From the NCBI GenBank assembly GCA_903878085.1, contig CAIRGJ010000046.1, positions 175,326 through 239,325 on the forward strand: DNA of 64,000 bases, read 5' to 3'. Position 1 is the first letter of the stretch, and every line of letters begins with the position of its first letter. A program made the position numbers and the translations under genes. Below are positions 1-8,964 of this stretch, in pieces. The notes beneath the pieces were generated by a model, which did no database searches, was not told the origin of the DNA, and worked only from the letters and a program-made list of their open reading frames with translations. This stretch comes from an uncultured Hyphomicrobiales bacterium. GTDB lineage: Bacteria; Pseudomonadota; Alphaproteobacteria; Rhizobiales; Xanthobacteraceae.

Positions 1-30
1 CTCCCCATGAAGCACGGGAGGGAGGGGAGT

Positions 31-762
31 TCACATCCCCAAATAAAACTGGCGGATCAGATCGTTGTTGTTGAGTTCGTCGGCAGAGCGGCCCTCGAAG
101 GCGATCTTGCCGTGCACGATGACATAGCCGCGGTCGGCGATGCGGATGGCCTGTGTGAAGTTCTGCTCCGCCATTAGCACCGTGAGATGGTAGTGCTCCT
201 TGAGCTGCTTGATGGCGTCGATGGTGCGCGCGACCAGCAGCGGCGCCAGACCGACCGACGGCTCATCGACCAGTAGAATACGCGGCGCCAGCATCAGCGC
301 GCGCGCCAGCGCCAGCATCTGCTGCTCGCCGCCACTCATCGAGCCGGCCAACTGATGGCGACGTTCCGCCAGCCGCGGAAACGCCTCGAAGCAGAACTCG
401 CGGTTGCTGTTGATCTGCGCGCGGGCCTTGGGCCGCGAGGCGCCGAGCAGCAGATTTTCCTCGACCGTCAGTTTCGGGAACAACCGGCGGCCTTCCGGCA
501 CCAGCGCGATGCCGAGATCGACGATCTGCTCGGTCGGCATGCCGACCAGATTGTGCTTCACGCCGTCGATGTCGGCGATGATGCGGCCTTCGGCGGGCTT
601 CACGATGCCCATGATGCACTTCATCAGTGTGCTTTTGCCGTTGCCGTTGGTGCCGAGCAACGCGACCGTCTCGCCCGCATTGGCGGTGATCGACACGTCA
701 TGGATGACGCGCACCGCGCCATAGGCGGCGTGGACGTTTTCGATGGTGAGACTACTGGCCAA
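31..762 (-). CDS. livF: HAAT-family ABC transporter ATPase, LivF type (system 1)
   Basis: ATP-hydrolysing subunit of a branched-chain-amino-acid-type importer, working at the inner face of the membrane. Walker A is GTNGNGKST (residues 37-45), the ABC signature is SGGEQQM and Walker B is ILLVDEPSVGLAP. The 243-residue length is typical of LivF. The start is TTG, preceded by GAGGG at good spacing; the first 11 bases overlap the end of livG, so translation is probably coupled. It is the last gene of livH-livM-livG-livF. The substrate cannot be read from the ATPase; in this family it may be an aromatic acid, amide or carboxylate as well as an amino acid. Confidence 0.93.
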   Translation of the reverse strand: MASSLTIENVHAAYGAVRVIHDVSITANAGETVALLGTNGNGKSTLMKCIMGIVKPAEGRIIADIDGVKHNLVGMPTEQIVDLGIALVPEGRRLFPKLTVEENLLLGASRPKARAQINSNREFCFEAFPRLAERRHQLAGSMSGGEQQMLALARALMLAPRILLVDEPSVGLAPLLVARTIDAIKQLKEHYHLTVLMAEQNFTQAIRIADRGYVIVHGKIAFEGRSADELNNNDLIRQFYLGM

Positions 763-1492
763 GATACGCCCTCACCACTTCGGGGTCGCGCACGACGTCT
801 TGCGGCAATCCGTCGGCGACCTTCTTGCCGGACACCAGCACCGCGAGGCGCTGCGAAAAGCTCATCACCGCGCTCATGATGTGTTCGATCATGATCACGG
901 TAATGCCGCGCTCGTTCAGCCGCATCAGCAGCTTGAGGATGTCGTCGATTTCGGAATGCGACAGGCCGGCCATGGCTTCGTCGGCGATCAAGAGCTTCGG
1001 CTCCGCCGCCACCGCGCGCGCCAGTTCGAGCTTGCGCATCTCAACCTGGGTGAGATCGCGCGGCATCTGCTTGGCCTTGGCGGCTAAGCCCACCATTTCC
1101 AGCAACTCGAGGCAGCGCGCATCGAGATCGCCGGTCGAGCGCAGCGGCCCCATGCGGGCGTGCACGGTATAGAGCAGCGGAACGCGCAGATTGTCGAGAA
1201 GGTTCATGCTGTGGAACGGACGCGGCAATTGGAAGCTGCGCGCGACGCCGCGGTGGGTGCGCTGATGCGCCGCCAGGCCGTCGAGCTTGTGACCGTCGAA
1301 CCGCACGCTGCCGGTTTCATTCTGCAATGTGCCGCAGATGCAATTGACCAGCGTGCTCTTGCCCGAGCCGTTCGGCCCGATCAGGCCGAGCCTTTCGCCC
1401 GGCATGACTTGCAACTCAATGCCGTCGAGCGCGACAAAGCCGCCGAACCGCTTGGAGATGTTGTCGATGTGCAGCAGGGCATTTGCGGTCAT
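752..1492 (-). CDS. livG: HAAT-family ABC transporter ATPase, LivG type (system 1), degenerate signature
   Basis: Second ATPase of import system 1, 246 residues. Walker A is intact (GPNGSGKST, about residue 40). The signature helix reads LTQVEMRKLELARA where LivG proteins normally have LS(Y/H)GEQRRLE, and Walker B reads LLIADEAMAGLS, with DEA in place of the usual DEP. The catalytic glutamate is present, so it may still work, with the partner LivF supplying a canonical signature. It starts with ATG inside the last codons of livM (ATGA overlap). The system 2 and 3 homologues in this window have normal motifs, so the change belongs to this copy. Confidence 0.9.
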   Translation of the reverse strand: MTANALLHIDNISKRFGGFVALDGIELQVMPGERLGLIGPNGSGKSTLVNCICGTLQNETGSVRFDGHKLDGLAAHQRTHRGVARSFQLPRPFHSMNLLDNLRVPLLYTVHARMGPLRSTGDLDARCLELLEMVGLAAKAKQMPRDLTQVEMRKLELARAVAAEPKLLIADEAMAGLSHSEIDDILKLLMRLNERGITVIMIEHIMSAVMSFSQRLAVLVSGKKVADGLPQDVVRDPEVVRAYLGQ

Positions 1493-2454
1493 GGCCGCCT
1501 CCAGGCGCGCAGGCGTTCCTGCACCAACCCGACAATGCCGTTGGGGGCGATGATGACGAAGCCGACCAGCATCAGGCCGACGATCAGCAGGTTGACCGCC
1601 GATGAAATCGTCACGGTGGCATATTGCTGCGCTGAGCCGAGCAGGATGGCGCCGACCAGCGGTCCGATCCAGCTTGTGGTGCCGCCGATCATCGGCATGG
1701 CGATCGAGTTGACCGCGTATTCAAGGCCGAAGGCCGAGGACGGCTGCAGGTAGCCGATGTAATAGGGGAACGGCGCGCCGGCCATGCCCATGAAGGCGCC
1801 CGAGATCGTTGTGGCGATCAGCTTGACGCGAAGCGTCGGCACGCCCGAGGCCTCGGCGGCCATCTCATCGTCGCGAATGGTAGCGAAGCCGAAGCCGAGC
1901 TGCGCGCGCTCGATGGTGCGCGCCGTGATCAGCGCGAGGACCGCCAGCGACAGCATCAGGAAGAACAGATACTCGATGTAGTTTATCTCATAGCCGGCGA
2001 ACTCCAGCGTCTCCGGCCGGATAATATAGGCGCCACGCGAGCCGCCAACGAAATCCCAGTTGACCACCAGCGTCTGCAGCACCACCGCCAGCGCCAGCGT
2101 GGCAATGGCGAAGAACGAGCCGCGCAGCCGCAGCGTCAGATACCCCATGCCGAGCCCGGCGATGCCGGACACCGCGGCGCCGATCACGATCAGCAGCGGG
2201 ATCGGCAGGGGATAGAATTTGTGCATGAACACAGAACTATAGGCGCCCATCGCGAAGAACGCGGCCGAGCCGAAGTTCACGTAGCCGCAATAGCCGCCGA
2301 GGATGTTCCACGCCGTCGCCAGCACGATGAATTGCAGGATCGTGTAGCTGGCGAAGTACAGGTAATCGACATGGACCCAGTGCGCGAAGGCCATGACCAT
2401 GGCGCCAACTGCGATCGTTATCAGTGAAAATTTTGCCGTGTTCACAGCGATCAC
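1489..2454 (-). CDS. livM: HAAT-family ABC transporter permease, LivM type (system 1)
   Basis: Inner-membrane permease of system 1, 321 residues with roughly nine or ten hydrophobic segments. The LivM hallmark region GYCGYVNFGSAAFFAMGAY (near residue 55) and the GLGMGYLTLRLRGSFFAIATL region are visible. The start is GTG overlapping the livH stop (GTGA). The product pairs with LivH to form the channel. The VGGSRGAYI segment differs from the TGGDNGIN segment found in the other two LivM proteins of the window, which suggests a separate origin and perhaps a different substrate. Confidence 0.92.
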   Translation of the reverse strand: MIAVNTAKFSLITIAVGAMVMAFAHWVHVDYLYFASYTILQFIVLATAWNILGGYCGYVNFGSAAFFAMGAYSSVFMHKFYPLPIPLLIVIGAAVSGIAGLGMGYLTLRLRGSFFAIATLALAVVLQTLVVNWDFVGGSRGAYIIRPETLEFAGYEINYIEYLFFLMLSLAVLALITARTIERAQLGFGFATIRDDEMAAEASGVPTLRVKLIATTISGAFMGMAGAPFPYYIGYLQPSSAFGLEYAVNSIAMPMIGGTTSWIGPLVGAILLGSAQQYATVTISSAVNLLIVGLMLVGFVIIAPNGIVGLVQERLRAWRRP

Positions 2455-3326
2455 CGTCCGAAAAGGCCCGCTGGCCGGAAGGCCAGCGTGAGCAGGAGAA
2501 AGCCGAACGATACGGCAGGTGCCCAGGACGGGCCGTAGAACGTCGCGGTCAGGCTCTCGACGACGCCAAGCAGCATCGCCGCAATCAGCGTGCCGGGCAT
2601 GCTGCCGAGGCCGCCGAGCACGCAGATCGCGAACACCCGGCCGATATATTCACGGCCGACCGAGGGTTCGATCGGCTGGATGATGATCAGCAGCGCACCG
2701 GCCACCGCCGCGGTCGCGATCGACAGGCCGAAGGCGATGCGCTTGATGCGGATCGGATCGACCGCCATCAGTTGCAGCGCCAGTTGATCCTGCGACACCG
2801 CCATGATGGCGCGGCCGATGAAGGTGCGGGTGACGAACAATTGCAGGCCGGTGAACAGCGCCAGCGCCGCCAGGCATGGCACCAGCATGCGCAGCGGCAG
2901 ATCGACAATGCCGATATGGATGCTGGGCCCGATATAGGCGGCCTCGACGTAACGATAATCGACGCCGAACACCAGGATCAGCGTCACTTCGGTGACGAAC
3001 AGCAGCCCGAAGAAGAAGGCGAGGCCGCGCAGCGATTCCTGACCGCGCTTTTCGAACGACAGGTAATAGACCTGATAAACCGCGCTGCCGAGCAGGAAGA
3101 ACACTGGCATCGCGAGGATGCTGATCAGAATTGGATCGACGCCGAAATTGATGTTGAAGAAATAGGCGATGTAGGAGCCGAGAATGACAAAGGCCGGATG
3201 CGCGATATTGACGATGTCGAGCATGCCGAACGAGATCGACACGCCGGCGGTGACGGCGGCGTAGAAAGCGCCGAGCAGAAGTCCGGCAGCAATCGCGTTC
3301 AGCAGCAAATCCCAGGAAATATCCAT
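2451..3326 (-). CDS. livH: HAAT-family ABC transporter permease, LivH type (system 1)
   Basis: First gene of system 1, encoding a 291-residue permease beginning MDISWDLLLNAIAAG. The open frame runs 70 codons further upstream, but that part is polar, low-complexity and unlike LivH; the chosen ATG has a GAGAG ribosome site a few bases upstream. The family region SFGMLDIVNIAHPAFVILG, the EAA-like loop and the C-terminal VLGGLGSMPGTLIAAMLLG segment are present. No substrate-binding protein lies next to this operon inside the window; it could lie beyond position 1, or the system may borrow one. Confidence 0.92.
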   Translation of the reverse strand: MDISWDLLLNAIAAGLLLGAFYAAVTAGVSISFGMLDIVNIAHPAFVILGSYIAYFFNINFGVDPILISILAMPVFFLLGSAVYQVYYLSFEKRGQESLRGLAFFFGLLFVTEVTLILVFGVDYRYVEAAYIGPSIHIGIVDLPLRMLVPCLAALALFTGLQLFVTRTFIGRAIMAVSQDQLALQLMAVDPIRIKRIAFGLSIATAAVAGALLIIIQPIEPSVGREYIGRVFAICVLGGLGSMPGTLIAAMLLGVVESLTATFYGPSWAPAVSFGFLLLTLAFRPAGLFGR

Positions 3327-3523
3327 ACCACTCTCAACCAGCGTATTCGTTTCAGCAGATCGTGTTGTCTTGGTGTGGCCCGCGCAAGGCGTGGGCGGTT
3401 GCGATCTGACTGTCGAACAGGCCGGTCTGTTTCCCCTTTGAAACGATGTTTTTTTATGTCGCCCGCGTTTTCGGTCCGGGCTTGCGGCGCAGTTTGCAGG
3501 ATGGCGGCTGGCTTGGCTAGCCA

Positions 3524-3537
3524 ATTGATCGATCAAT
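3524..3537. promoter_or_regulatory. Perfect 14-bp palindrome upstream of livH system 1 (possible operator)
   Basis: ATTGATCGATCAAT reads identically on both strands and lies about 200 bases upstream of the livH start, in the only non-coding gap of the system 1 operon. Its position suits an operator for a dimeric repressor, but no regulator gene is adjacent and no experiment can be inferred. It may be coincidence. Confidence 0.35.
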
Positions 3538-3564
3538 AAGACAACGAAGCGGACAAGACGACGA

Positions 3565-3601
3565 AGCGCCCACCGCCGGGGTGTCCCGGGTGGCGGGCGC
3601 T
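3565..3601 (-). terminator. Long GC hairpin downstream of the cupin gene
   Basis: AGCGCCCACC and the complementary GGTGGCGGGCGCT flank a loop of about 14 bases. It starts 17 bases after the cupin stop codon in the direction of transcription and separates the cupin gene from livH. There is no clean T-run, so it is a weak intrinsic terminator or an RNA-stabilising hairpin. Confidence 0.5.
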
Positions 3602-3617
3602 GTAACGAAATGGGCGA

Positions 3618-4070
3618 TCAGGCCGCTGCGGCTTGTGGCCGCACGCCCTCGGGCAGCGGCATCGGCCTGTTGGCGCTGTCTTTGAACTCGACGGTCATGA
3701 ACACCATTTCCTTGTCGCCGATATTCTCAAGATCGTGCACCTTGAACTCGTCTTTGCCGTAGGTCTCGTGGCGGGTTTCGCCCGGCGCATAGGTGTATTC
3801 GACGGTGGTGCCGTCATGCACGTGCTGCCGGCCTTTGCCACCGGATACCGCGGTCCAGAAATAATCCAGCACATGGCGGTGGAACCCGACGCGCTCGCCG
3901 GGGGCAAGCCGGATGATCCAGACCCGGCTGCGTTCGTTTTCCGACAGCAGCGTCGAACCGACGCAGGGGTTCGGGTTCTTGGCTTCGCGCTCGAACTCGG
4001 CGGCGATGTCCGCCGGCCAGGCTGACTTGTCTTTTTTCTCAGCTGCCTTATCGAGCATGGACATGGCCAT
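3618..4070 (-). CDS. Small single-domain cupin protein
   Basis: A 150-residue protein with one cupin barrel. The first cupin motif is recognisable as PGERVGFHRHVLDYFWTAVSGG (about residues 57-78, split here for description: PGERVGFHRH then DYFW), and the second lies around EYTYAPGETRHETYGKDEFKVHDL. Two to three histidines could bind a metal. GGAGGAATTCCC precedes the ATG, a very strong ribosome site. It is divergent from the flavoprotein monooxygenase at 4144 with only 73 bases between, so the two may share control. Substrate is unknown; cupins range from dioxygenases to sugar isomerases and binding proteins. Confidence 0.8.
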   Translation of the reverse strand: MAMSMLDKAAEKKDKSAWPADIAAEFEREAKNPNPCVGSTLLSENERSRVWIIRLAPGERVGFHRHVLDYFWTAVSGGKGRQHVHDGTTVEYTYAPGETRHETYGKDEFKVHDLENIGDKEMVFMTVEFKDSANRPMPLPEGVRPQAAAA

Positions 4071-4143
4071 GGGAATTCCTCCGGTGCGATTTAGCTGTCA
4101 TATATAACAAAACCTCGGGAACGGAAAGCGTGAGGTAATTGAA

Positions 4144-5364
4144 TTGACCGGTTCTGGGACAAAGCGGGCGGTGGTGATTGGCGGCTCGATGAGTGGGCTG
4201 CTGAGCGGAATCTCGCTGCGGCGGGCCGGGTGGGACGTCGACATTTATGAGCGCGTCGAAGGCGAATTATCCGGTCGCGGCGCGGGCATCGTGGCCCAGC
4301 AAGAATTGATCGAACGGCTGCGCGGGCTCGGTTTTGCCACCGACGATCTCGGCGTCCATATCACCACCCGCAAGATCATCGATGCGCAGGGCCGCCTGAC
4401 CGAGCAATTCGAATGCCCACAGGTGCTGACCGCGTGGGAGCGCGTCTATCGATTGTTGCGCGACGCCTTTCCGCCGGAGCGTTATCACCGCGGTCGCGGG
4501 CTCGCCAAGCTAACGCAGACACCGCGCGCGGTAACCGCGCATTTTTCCGATGGTGAAACCATCGAAACGGACTTGCTGATCGGCGCCGACGGCATCCGTT
4601 CGACGGTGCGCCAGCAATGCCTTCCGGAGGCTATGCCACGCTATTCCGGCTACAGCGCCTGGCGCGCGCTCATCGCGGAAGACGCCATTCCGCCCGACAC
4701 ACATCGCGAGCTGTTCGAGTTCATGTCATTCGGCCTGCCGCCGGGCGAGCAGTTCCTCGGCTATCCGGTGGCCGGTCCCGATAACGATCTGCGGCCCGGG
4801 CATCGCCGTTTCAATGTGGTGTGGTACCGCCCGGCCGACGAGCACACCAAGCTGCAATGGCTGCTGACCGACGACAGCGGCAAGACCCATGCGATCTCGA
4901 TTCCGCCGCCGCTGATCCGCCGCGATGCGATCGCGGAAATGCGCGCCGACGCCGAACGATTGCTGGCGCCGCACTTCCGGCAAATCGTGCGACTGATCGA
5001 AGAACCGATCTTGCAGCCGATCTACGATCTGGAGTCGCCGCGCATGGCGTTCGGCCGTGTCGCGATTGCCGGCGATGCGGCTTTTGTCGCGCGCCCGCAT
5101 GTCGCGGCCGGCGTGTCGAAAGCGGCCGACGACGCTGCGGCGCTGGTCGGCGCGCTGGAGGCGGAGCCCGACGTCGAGACCGCGCTCAAGCGTTACGAGG
5201 CTGCGCGGCTGCGCGAAAATTACCGCATCATCGAGCGCGCCCGCCATCTCGGCGCCTATCTGCAGGCGACCAAAACCCAGGAAGAGCAGGCACGCGCCGG
5301 CCGGCACAGCACTGATGGCGCTGTGATCGCGGAAACCGCGACGCTGGATTTTCTTTACGCCTGA
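4144..5364 (+). CDS. FAD-dependent aromatic/heteroaromatic monooxygenase-like protein
   Basis: A 406-residue class A flavoprotein hydroxylase. The N-terminal dinucleotide fold is GGSMSGLLSGISLRRAGW with the acidic end IYER; the middle motif is DLLIGADGIRSTVR; the ribityl-binding motif is VAIAGDAAF. The overall layout resembles 2,6-dihydroxypyridine 3-monooxygenase (DhpH) and related UbiH-like enzymes more than p-hydroxybenzoate hydroxylase, but the substrate is inferred only at that level. The start is TTG with GAGG about eight bases upstream; any later start would cut the FAD fold. Its 3' end overlaps the convergent membrane-protein gene by 10 bases. Confidence 0.85.
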   Translation: MTGSGTKRAVVIGGSMSGLLSGISLRRAGWDVDIYERVEGELSGRGAGIVAQQELIERLRGLGFATDDLGVHITTRKIIDAQGRLTEQFECPQVLTAWERVYRLLRDAFPPERYHRGRGLAKLTQTPRAVTAHFSDGETIETDLLIGADGIRSTVRQQCLPEAMPRYSGYSAWRALIAEDAIPPDTHRELFEFMSFGLPPGEQFLGYPVAGPDNDLRPGHRRFNVVWYRPADEHTKLQWLLTDDSGKTHAISIPPPLIRRDAIAEMRADAERLLAPHFRQIVRLIEEPILQPIYDLESPRMAFGRVAIAGDAAFVARPHVAAGVSKAADDAAALVGALEAEPDVETALKRYEAARLRENYRIIERARHLGAYLQATKTQEEQARAGRHSTDGAVIAETATLDFLYA

Positions 5365-6314
5365 CGCCGCTTAGCGCGCTGCGTCAAGGTTTCGCCGGTG
5401 ATGGCGCCGAGTTGGCGCAGGCTGACGCTGTTGAGCGGGAATTCCAGCAGCACATGGGTCAGGCTCAAGCTGAGCAACAGCGCGAAGCCGAGCACGTAAT
5501 CGTAGAAATAAAACGCCGTCGCACCGCCGCTGAGCGCGCCGATCAGGGCCAGCCGCGCCTTCGGCACGTCGGCCCAGTGGATGACCTCGGCTTTGATAAA
5601 CCAGTTGAGGTAATGATAGGTGTAAACAAACGACAGCAAGCCGGTGAGTCTCGCGTCGAGCTTTAAGTCGGGCATGCCGAGCGCGCGGCCGAGCGCCTGC
5701 GGCACATTGCCGAATGACTCCTGCGCCAATGAAGCGAGCGCCGAGATCGCGGTCGCCGCCGACGGCGGCACGGTCACGATCAGCAGCAGCGCCGCGAGAT
5801 AGAGCGCGACCAACGCGAATTGCGCCGGGCTGCGCGAACGTGCAGCGCCCAGCACCATGAACACCAGCGTGAATAGCGAGACATGGACGAGCGTCGGCAG
5901 CAGAACGCCGACAATCGCAAAGCCGGGGCCGTGGCTGTAGAGATAGAATGTCGCGGCGATCGCCAGCATCGCCAGGATCATGGCCTGCAGCGCGGTGCGC
6001 GCGCCGGCGAGGATGGCGCACGCGACGAGCGCGATCCAGACCACGACACCGAACCAGAAGGCGTTCTCGACAAAGCTGACCGCCAGCGACACGATGATCA
6101 ACGCCAGCGCGATGCCGCGATGCGGGAGGAAATATTTGCGGTCGTGCAGCCAGGAGATTTCGGTGAGGTAGTGCGCCGGGCCGAGAAAGACGTAAGACAG
6201 CAGCACCAGCTCGAACGGCAACAGGTAACTCAAAGCCAGTGCGGCGAGCATTAGCACAACATGCGCCACGTCGGTGCGGCCGAGCAGCGCCGGTCCGGTT
6301 GCAGTCTTTCCCAT
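5355..6314 (-). CDS. Polytopic membrane protein with membrane-embedded histidines, function unknown
   Basis: A 319-residue integral membrane protein with about nine or ten hydrophobic segments. Histidines sit in or at the edge of several of them: LGPAHYLTEISWLHDRKYF (near residue 46), PTLVHVSL, VYTYHYLNWFIKAEVIHW (near 240) and LSLTHVLLEFPLN (near 285). This placement recalls di-iron membrane oxygenases such as the Brp/Blh carotenoid cleavage family, but no classical Brp or fatty-acid-desaturase histidine box is complete, so no function is assigned. It lies between a flavoprotein monooxygenage gene (convergent) and the amidohydrolase gene, which it follows on the same strand. Confidence 0.8.
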   Translation of the reverse strand: MGKTATGPALLGRTDVAHVVLMLAALALSYLLPFELVLLSYVFLGPAHYLTEISWLHDRKYFLPHRGIALALIIVSLAVSFVENAFWFGVVVWIALVACAILAGARTALQAMILAMLAIAATFYLYSHGPGFAIVGVLLPTLVHVSLFTLVFMVLGAARSRSPAQFALVALYLAALLLIVTVPPSAATAISALASLAQESFGNVPQALGRALGMPDLKLDARLTGLLSFVYTYHYLNWFIKAEVIHWADVPKARLALIGALSGGATAFYFYDYVLGFALLLSLSLTHVLLEFPLNSVSLRQLGAITGETLTQRAKRRQA

Positions 6315-6375
6315 TCGCTCACGTTAGTTGAGTGAGAGAAAAGCGGCAACCGGAGACCCGGACGCTATGTGCGAC

Positions 6376-7440
6376 TCACATGCCAAGCAGTTTTTTGGCG
6401 TTGCCGCCGGCCAGCGCGGCCCGGGTGGCGTCGTCAAAGCCTTCGACCGAGTTGATGTGGCCGATCGGATCGTATTCCAGCATGTCAAACGGATAGTCCG
6501 TGCCCATGACGATGTGCTCGGCGCCGTAGGTCTTCACCAGCGTTTCGAGCTGTAGCGGTGTGAACACCACGGTGTCGAAATAGATCTGCTTGAGATAGCT
6601 GGTCGGCGGCTTCGGCAGATTGGCCTGGCAGTCCGAGCGCGCGCCCCAGGCGTGATCGATACGGCCGGAATAGGCGCCGAGATAACCACCGCCATGCATG
6701 GCGTAGATCTTCAGTTTCGGGTGGCGTTCCAGCACGCCGTCGAAGATCAGATAGTGCAAAGCGAGCGTGGTCTCGAACGGGTTACCAATGATGTTGTTGA
6801 AGTAGAAACGCGACAGCCGCTGGCCTTCGGTGAAGCCGTTGGGATGGATGATGACCAGCGCGCCTAGTTCCTCGGCCTTCTTCCAGAACGGAGCGAAGGC
6901 AGGATCGGACAATTCCTTGCCATTGACGTTGGTGAGAATTTCGACGCCTTTGAACTTGAGCGTCTTCATGACGTATTCGAGTTCCTTGGCGGCTTCATTG
7001 CCGTCCTGCATCGGCACGTTGCCGATCGGAATGAAGCGGTCGGGGTGCTTGGCGACGAATTCGGCGACGCCGTCATTGATCATACGCGCGGCCGGCACGG
7101 CATATTCGAGCGCCACGGTGTGATAAAGCTGCGGCGGCGGCGGCATCACCACCTGCATGTCGACGCCCATGTGATCCATGGTCTTGAAGCGTTCGTCGTA
7201 GCCGGTCATCGCGCCGCGAATGTCGCCTTCCTGCTTGGCGTTGATCTCTTTGGTCTCGGCCGAGGAGAAATGCGCGAGCGGAATGGTCGAGACGTCGAGA
7301 TGCGGCTTGATGAATTCGGCGGCGCGCGGCACCGCAATATGCGTGTGGGCGTCGATGGTGGTGCCCTTCGGCCGTTTGTCGCGACCCGGCGTGCCGTGTT
7401 TGCGTGCCGCGGTGTTCGCGTATTTATTCCAGATCGCCAT
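6376..7440 (-). CDS. ACMSD-type amidohydrolase (decarboxylase/hydrolase superfamily)
   Basis: A TIM-barrel metal enzyme of the amidohydrolase_2 group, 354 residues. Metal-ligand signatures are visible: IDAHTHIAVP near the N-terminus, VIIHPNG in the middle, YAMHGGGYLGAYSGRIDHAW, and MGTDYPFDM near the C-terminus. Members decarboxylate or hydrolyse aromatic-ring-derived acids (ACMSD, 5-carboxyvanillate and gamma-resorcylate decarboxylases). The start MAIWNKYAN is chosen because GAGG lies eight bases upstream; an ATG two codons earlier would sit on the ribosome site. The gene is the last of the livH-M-G-F system 2 direction, 71 bases after livF, so the transporter may import its substrate or a precursor. 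Confidence 0.85.
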   Translation of the reverse strand: MAIWNKYANTAARKHGTPGRDKRPKGTTIDAHTHIAVPRAAEFIKPHLDVSTIPLAHFSSAETKEINAKQEGDIRGAMTGYDERFKTMDHMGVDMQVVMPPPPQLYHTVALEYAVPAARMINDGVAEFVAKHPDRFIPIGNVPMQDGNEAAKELEYVMKTLKFKGVEILTNVNGKELSDPAFAPFWKKAEELGALVIIHPNGFTEGQRLSRFYFNNIIGNPFETTLALHYLIFDGVLERHPKLKIYAMHGGGYLGAYSGRIDHAWGARSDCQANLPKPPTSYLKQIYFDTVVFTPLQLETLVKTYGAEHIVMGTDYPFDMLEYDPIGHINSVEGFDDATRAALAGGNAKKLLGM

Positions 7441-7511
7441 TTCCATTCCCTCGGTTTTTCGTTGGCCGCGACAGTGGCGTTTGCAGTAACCCGCCGCGCT
7501 CAAGTTTTCAA

Positions 7512-8226
7512 TTAAAACACGCCGAGATGCTGGCGCAGGTCGACGCCGTCTTTGTCCAATGCGGCGGGCGTCGAAACCACCGCGACGCGGCCGGTGTTGA
7601 GGATCACGATGTCGTCGGCGACGTCGAACACCAGCTTGGGGTTCTGCTCGACCAGCACGATCGACAAGCCGCTCTCCTTGAGCTTGCGGATGGTCGCCAT
7701 CACCTCGGCGACGATCTGCGGCGCCAGTCCCTCGGACGGCTCGTCCATTAGCAGCACGCGCGGGCTGCCCATCAGCGCGCGGCCGATCGCCAGCATCTGC
7801 TGCTCACCGCCGGACAGATGCGCGGCAATCTGGCTGCTGCGCTCCTTCAGTCGCGGAAATATCCCGAACACGGTGTCTTCGGTCCAAGGGGCGTGCCTGC
7901 TAACGCCGGCTTCCGGCTTGCGGGCAGCGACGATCAGGTTTTCGCGCACCGTCAGGCTTTTGAAGATGCGGCGGCCCTGCGGTACCAGCGCGACGCCGCG
8001 CGCCGCGATCATTTCCGGCGACAGTCCCGTGACCGGTACACCGAATACGCGCACTTCGCCGCGGCGCGGCGGCAGCAGGCCCATGGTGACGTTCATGCAG
8101 GTCGATTTGCCGGCGCCGTTGCGGCCCAGGAGGCCGAGCATGCGCGCCTCGCCGAGTTCGAACGACACGTCCGCCAGCACGTGGCTATCGCCGTAGAAGG
8201 CGTCGATATGTTCGAGGCTGAGCGCG

Positions 8227-8237
<11 letters not shown>
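7512..8237 (-). CDS. livF: HAAT-family ABC transporter ATPase, LivF type (system 2)
   Basis: A 241-residue ATPase with Walker A GRNGAGKST, signature LSGGEQQM and Walker B VLLMDEPSEGLAP, all canonical. The start is TTG with GGGAGG six bases upstream, overlapping the end of livG by 11 bases. The same TTG start and same 11-base overlap occur in system 1, which suggests the two livG-livF junctions share ancestry. It is the last transport gene of system 2 and is followed by the ACMSD-type amidohydrolase. Confidence 0.93.

Positions 8238-8960
<723 letters not shown>

Positions 8961-8964
<4 letters not shown>

Noticed and set aside
2424..3539. 371-codon plus-strand frame opposite livH system 1
   Set aside because: Composition is dominated by Arg, Asp, His and Gln without any fold or motif, as is usual for antisense of membrane-protein genes.
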